This document shows, in pieces, positions 43,957 to 48,795 of a DNA stretch of 48,795 bases; within the stretch, counting starts at the first letter, position 1; each line of letters begins with the position of its first letter. The notes under the pieces were generated by a model. That model saw only the letters and a program-made list of their open reading frames with translations, was not told where the DNA came from and made no database searches. A program made the position numbers and the translations under genes. Origin of the DNA: an uncultured Pelagibacteraceae bacterium (GTDB taxonomy: Bacteria > Pseudomonadota > Alphaproteobacteria > Pelagibacterales > Pelagibacteraceae); NCBI GenBank assembly GCA_902603625.1, contig CACKVM010000004.1, positions 1 to 48,795 of the forward strand, read 5' to 3'.

Positions 43957-44757
43957 TTAATTTTTTATTCTATAAATTAAAAATTTTAAAATACCAAATA
44001 ATCTTGAAAGATTAATATTTACTTTTTTGAATTTGAAAAAAATTATATTCAAATTAAAAAACAATAAATTTTGAAATAATTTTCTTATAATTTTGATATA
44101 TCTAAGTTTATTAATTTTATAATCATATAATAGTTCACCAAAAATAAAGTTTTCATTTCTAATAAATTCTATTTTAAATCCTCTACCAGAAGATTTACTA
44201 TTGTTGTGAATCGCTCTTGAATTTTGACTTTCAAAAATTTTATATTTATATTTTTTTATTCTTTTTGAAAGTTCAACGTCTTCCCAATAGAAAAAAAAAT
44301 CTTCATCAAACCTTCCAATTTCAAAAAATTTTTTTTTATCACATAAAAAAGAGGCCCCAGTCATATTCTGTACTTCAATTTCTTTTAATGATTTATTTAT
44401 TTTTTTTTTATTGATTAACGGAATAGCAATAATTGCATTTTTTTTATTTCTTAAAATCGTCTTCTTTAATTGCAGAATAGATTTTTCATCAATAATAACG
44501 TCAGGTTGGGTACAAAAAAAATATTTACTTTTTACTTTTTTAACTAAATAATTTACTCCCTTAGCAAAACCTTTATTTTGTTTTGACAAAGTATAGTTTT
44601 TTATATTTGGTAAAACTTTTGATAATCTTCTTTTGAAATTATAGTCGTTACTTTGATCTAAAATGATTATATTAAACCTTTTTAAGTTCTTTAAATTTTC
44701 TATTAATTTAAATGGAGTTTTATATAGTAAGATTATTATAGTAATATCTGATTTCAT
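43957..44757 (-). CDS. Glycosyltransferase family 2 (rhamnosyltransferase-like)
   Basis: A 266-residue GT-A fold transferase. It begins ITIIILLYKTPFKLIENLKNL, has the nucleotide-binding ILDQSND and the metal-binding region FCTQPDVIID, and the acceptor/catalytic segment FFYWEDVELSKRIKKYKYKIFE (E-D motif near 165-180) typical of WbbL-like rhamnosyltransferases. The C-terminus is strongly basic and hydrophobic, perhaps membrane-associating. It likely builds LPS O-antigen or another surface polysaccharide. It is convergent with tRNA-Ser and divergent from gyrB. The base composition is even more A/T- and Lys/Asn-rich than its neighbours, as expected for an accessory gene. Confidence 0.83.
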   Translation of the reverse strand: MKSDITIIILLYKTPFKLIENLKNLKRFNIIILDQSNDYNFKRRLSKVLPNIKNYTLSKQNKGFAKGVNYLVKKVKSKYFFCTQPDVIIDEKSILQLKKTILRNKKNAIIAIPLINKKKINKSLKEIEVQNMTGASFLCDKKKFFEIGRFDEDFFFYWEDVELSKRIKKYKYKIFESQNSRAIHNNSKSSGRGFKIEFIRNENFIFGELLYDYKINKLRYIKIIRKLFQNLLFFNLNIIFFKFKKVNINLSRLFGILKFLIYRIKN

Positions 44758-44788
44758 TAATTTTTTTTTAGTAAATTTTAATTAATTC

Positions 44789-44809
44789 TTAGGTGTTTAA
44801 AAGACCTAA
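44789..44809 (+). promoter_or_regulatory. Inverted repeat upstream of gyrB
   Basis: TTAGGT (44789-44794) and ACCTAA (44804-44809) are exact reverse complements nine bases apart, in the short gap between the divergent glycosyltransferase gene and gyrB. The half-site TAGGT is shared with the gltD operator-like repeat (TAGGTCA). The role is unproven; it could be a 5' mRNA hairpin or regulator site. Confidence 0.35.
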
Positions 44810-46891
<2,082 letters not shown>

Positions 46892-46893
46892 TA

Positions 46894-48174
46894 ATGAGGT
46901 TTTTTCAAACTTCAAAATACCATTCTTTTAAAAAATCTACATATATCACCTTAAGGTGGATAGGTATTATAGGGCAGTTAATAGCAGTAAATACTGTTTA
47001 TTTTATTTTAAACTTTAATTTTGATTTTGTAACATCTAATTTAGTAATATTAATAGGGATATTAAGTAATTTATATCTAATATTTATTTATGAAAAAACA
47101 CAACTTTCAGATAGATCAGCATTTGTATTTTTATTTATTGATATTTCACAATTAGGAATCTTATTATACTTATCTGGAGGAATAATGAATCCTTTCATTA
47201 TTTTTATTTTGATACCGAGTGTATTTTCCTCAACAAATTTAAGTTTAAGAACTAATTCTTTACTTGTTGTCTTAACTTTGTTTTATATTATATTTCTAAC
47301 TTTCTATTCCAAAGATTTACCATCACCTTTAAATGATCATTTTCATGTAAGCCCATATTATACTTATTCAGTACCTATCGCATTAATTATTGCCCTAATT
47401 TTTTTAAATTATTTTGCAATGACATTTGGCACCCAATCTCGTTTAAGAAAAGAAGCTTTAGCTAAAATGGAAGAAGTAATGGCTAAAGAACACGAGTTAT
47501 TATCCTTAGGTGGACAGGCTGCAGCAGCTGCACATTCTTTGGGAACACCATTGTCAACAATAAAAATTATTTCTCAGGATTTGGTAAAACAATTTAAAGG
47601 AAATAAAGATATTGAAAAAGATATACAATTATTGTCAAGTCAAGTGCAAAGATGTAATGAGATTTTAAAGCGATTAAGCTTAAACCCTGTAGAGGAAGAT
47701 GATTTTTTTGATAAAGATCAAACAATGCGAGATTATTTAATAGAGATAATTTCATCATTTAGAGAAATAAGCAAAAAAGAATTTTTTTTTAATTATGATC
47801 AAGATTCAAATAATAAAAAAATTACAAAATCTATAGAAATTGTTTATGGATTAAGAAATTTCATAGGTAACGCAAATAAATTTTCTTCAAGTTCTATTTA
47901 TATTAATTTAAAAAGTGATAGTGAGTTTACAGAAATTACAATTGAGGATGATGGCCCTGGATACCCAAGTGATATTATAACAAAAATTGGAGAACCTTAT
48001 TTAAGATCAAATGATACCTCTATTAAAAAAGAAACTGGTTTAGGTCTTGGTTTATTTATTGGAAAAACTTTACTTGAAAAAAATTTTGCATTTATAAATT
48101 GTAGAAATTCAAAAACTAGAAGCGGAGCAGAAGTAATTATAAAGTGGAGAAATAAAGATTTATTTAATATTTAA
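46894..48174 (+). CDS. regB: RegB/PrrB-type redox-sensing histidine kinase
   Basis: A 426-residue membrane sensor kinase. Six hydrophobic helices (about 20-180) contain the ubiquinone-linked heptapeptide GGIMNPF (95-101). The H-box [14 protein letters not shown] has the phosphoryl-accepting His214. The redox Cys254 lies in [13 protein letters not shown], the position of the disulfide-forming Cys of Rhodobacter RegB. The ATP domain has N-box FIGNANKF, G1 DDGPG and G2 GLGLGL. RegB proteins respond to quinone redox state and phosphorylate RegA to control respiration, CO2 and N metabolism. No regA is in the window. It is two bases after gyrB, so it is co-transcribed, and it is convergent with cobT over TTAA. 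Confidence 0.9.
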   Translation: MRFFQTSKYHSFKKSTYITLRWIGIIGQLIAVNTVYFILNFNFDFVTSNLVILIGILSNLYLIFIYEKTQLSDRSAFVFLFIDISQLGILLYLSGGIMNPFIIFILIPSVFSSTNLSLRTNSLLVVLTLFYIIFLTFYSKDLPSPLNDHFHVSPYYTYSVPIALIIALIFLNYFAMTFGTQSRLRKEALAKMEEVMAKEHELLSLGGQAAAAAHSLGTPLSTIKIISQDLVKQFKGNKDIEKDIQLLSSQVQRCNEILKRLSLNPVEEDDFFDKDQTMRDYLIEIISSFREISKKEFFFNYDQDSNNKKITKSIEIVYGLRNFIGNANKFSSSSIYINLKSDSEFTEITIEDDGPGYPSDIITKIGEPYLRSNDTSIKKETGLGLGLFIGKTLLEKNFAFINCRNSKTRSGAEVIIKWRNKDLFNI

Positions 48175-48795
48175 TGTAATTTTTTTTTATTATCAAAAAG
48201 TGAGCTCAATTGTGAAATCATTACATCTCCAAGTTCATTAACATCAGTTATTTTTATTGCACGATCATAGTACCTTGATACGTCGTGACCAATTCCTATG
48301 GCTAAAATTTCAATTTCTGTTTTTTGTTCTATAAATTTGACTATTTTTTTTAGATGTTTTTCTAAAAAATCTCCTGAATTTACGGAAAGAGTCGAGTCAT
48401 CTACAGGAGCACCATCAGAAATGACCATTAGAATTTTTCTTTCTTCTTTTCTTTTTTTCAATCTAGAAAAAGCCCAATTAATTGCTTCTCCATCAATATT
48501 TTCTTTAAGTAAGCCTTCTTTTAGCATTAAGCCAAGATTACTTTTTGCCTGCCTCCAGTGTGTATCAGCTCCTTTATAGATAATATGTCTTAAATCATTT
48601 AATCTTCCAGGAGATTTAGGTTTATTTTTTTTATTCCAATACTCTCTACTTTGACCACCTTTCCAATTTTTTGTTGTAAAACCTAAAATTTCTACTTTAA
48701 CTGAACATCTTTCTAAAGTTCTAGATAATATATCTGCACAAATTGCAGCTATTGTTATTGGCCTTCCTCTCATTGATCCAGAGTTATCAATAAGC
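48171..48795 (-). CDS. cobT: CobT-like cobaltochelatase/VWA protein, C-terminal part (5' end outside window)
   Basis: The last 207 codons of a CobT-family protein, cut by the window end (it reads through to base 48795). It begins in the MIDAS motif [11 protein letters not shown] of a von Willebrand A domain (metal-binding D-x-S-x-S), with [22 protein letters not shown], the conserved [18 protein letters not shown], the [12 protein letters not shown] loop, and [13 protein letters not shown], ending [13 protein letters not shown]. CobT pairs with the AAA+ CobS in cobalt insertion, but related chaperone-like VWA/AAA+ pairs exist. No other cobalamin gene is in the window. It is convergent with regB through a shared TTAA stop region. 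Confidence 0.88.
   Translation of the reverse strand, partial: LIDNSGSMRGRPITIAAICADILSRTLERCSVKVEILGFTTKNWKGGQSREYWNKKNKPKSPGRLNDLRHIIYKGADTHWRQAKSNLGLMLKEGLLKENIDGEAINWAFSRLKKRKEERKILMVISDGAPVDDSTLSVNSGDFLEKHLKKIVKFIEQKTEIEILAIGIGHDVSRYYDRAIKITDVNELGDVMISQLSSLFDNKKKLH

Overview
The window looks like the chromosome of a SAR11-clade alphaproteobacterium (Candidatus Pelagibacter or a close relative). The basis is very high A+T (roughly 70% by eye), extreme compaction (many gene pairs overlap by 1 to 4 bases, and no gene-free stretch exceeds about 255 bases), an rpsT-dnaA-dnaN start, AceE-type pyruvate dehydrogenase, gltD before gltB, and the helicase/ferredoxin/CarD block known in alphaproteobacteria. 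There is no integrase, transposase, prophage gene, CRISPR array or rRNA operon. This assignment comes from gene content and reading, not from a database search.

Layout. 1-3.3 kb: end of mutM, rpsT, dnaA, dnaN (replication, repair, ribosome). 3.3-6.8 kb, minus strand: an acyltransferase, then the lysA-lptM-argH operon; the 44-residue lipoprotein lptM is easily missed. 6.8-8.8 kb: TlpA-like thioredoxin, twin-TM HIG1-type protein, esterase, HNH nuclease. 8.8-10.4 kb, minus: coq7, dsbB, yqaA-like membrane protein. 10.5-12.3 kb: tRNA-Leu almost touching an acyl-CoA ligase. 12.4-16.7 kb: a strongly signalled 25-residue Lys/Arg peptide gene faces, across a shared terminator, a minus-strand operon of Suv3-type helicase, TerB-like protein, 7Fe ferredoxin and a CarD regulator with a histone-H1-like tail. 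16.8-24.8 kb: thioesterase, tRNA-Arg, thiolase, aceE (with a fused lipoyl domain) and aceF, DMT permease, uppP. 25-31 kb: gltD-gltB; gltB carries a one-base frameshift in an A9 run. 31-42 kb: hydrolase, GT4, then thrS-infC-(kinase-like gene)-rpmI-rplT-pheS-pheT-lepA. 42-44.8 kb: a small sugar and glycosyltransferase cluster around tRNA-Ser. 44.8-48.8 kb: gyrB, a RegB-type redox histidine kinase, and the truncated cobT-like VWA protein.

How it fits together. Most genes are housekeeping: replication, translation, central carbon (acetyl-CoA from pyruvate, thiolase), ammonium assimilation, and arginine and lysine synthesis. The points of most interest are: the tiny basic-peptide gene beside Lys-tailed CarD; the gltB A9 frameshift; the lipoyl-AceE fusion; r-protein promoters that predict leaderless mRNAs with GC-rich discriminators; the thrS/infC in-frame stop/start junction; an operator-like inverted repeat on the gltD promoter; and accessory kinase and glycosyltransferase genes inserted among translation genes.
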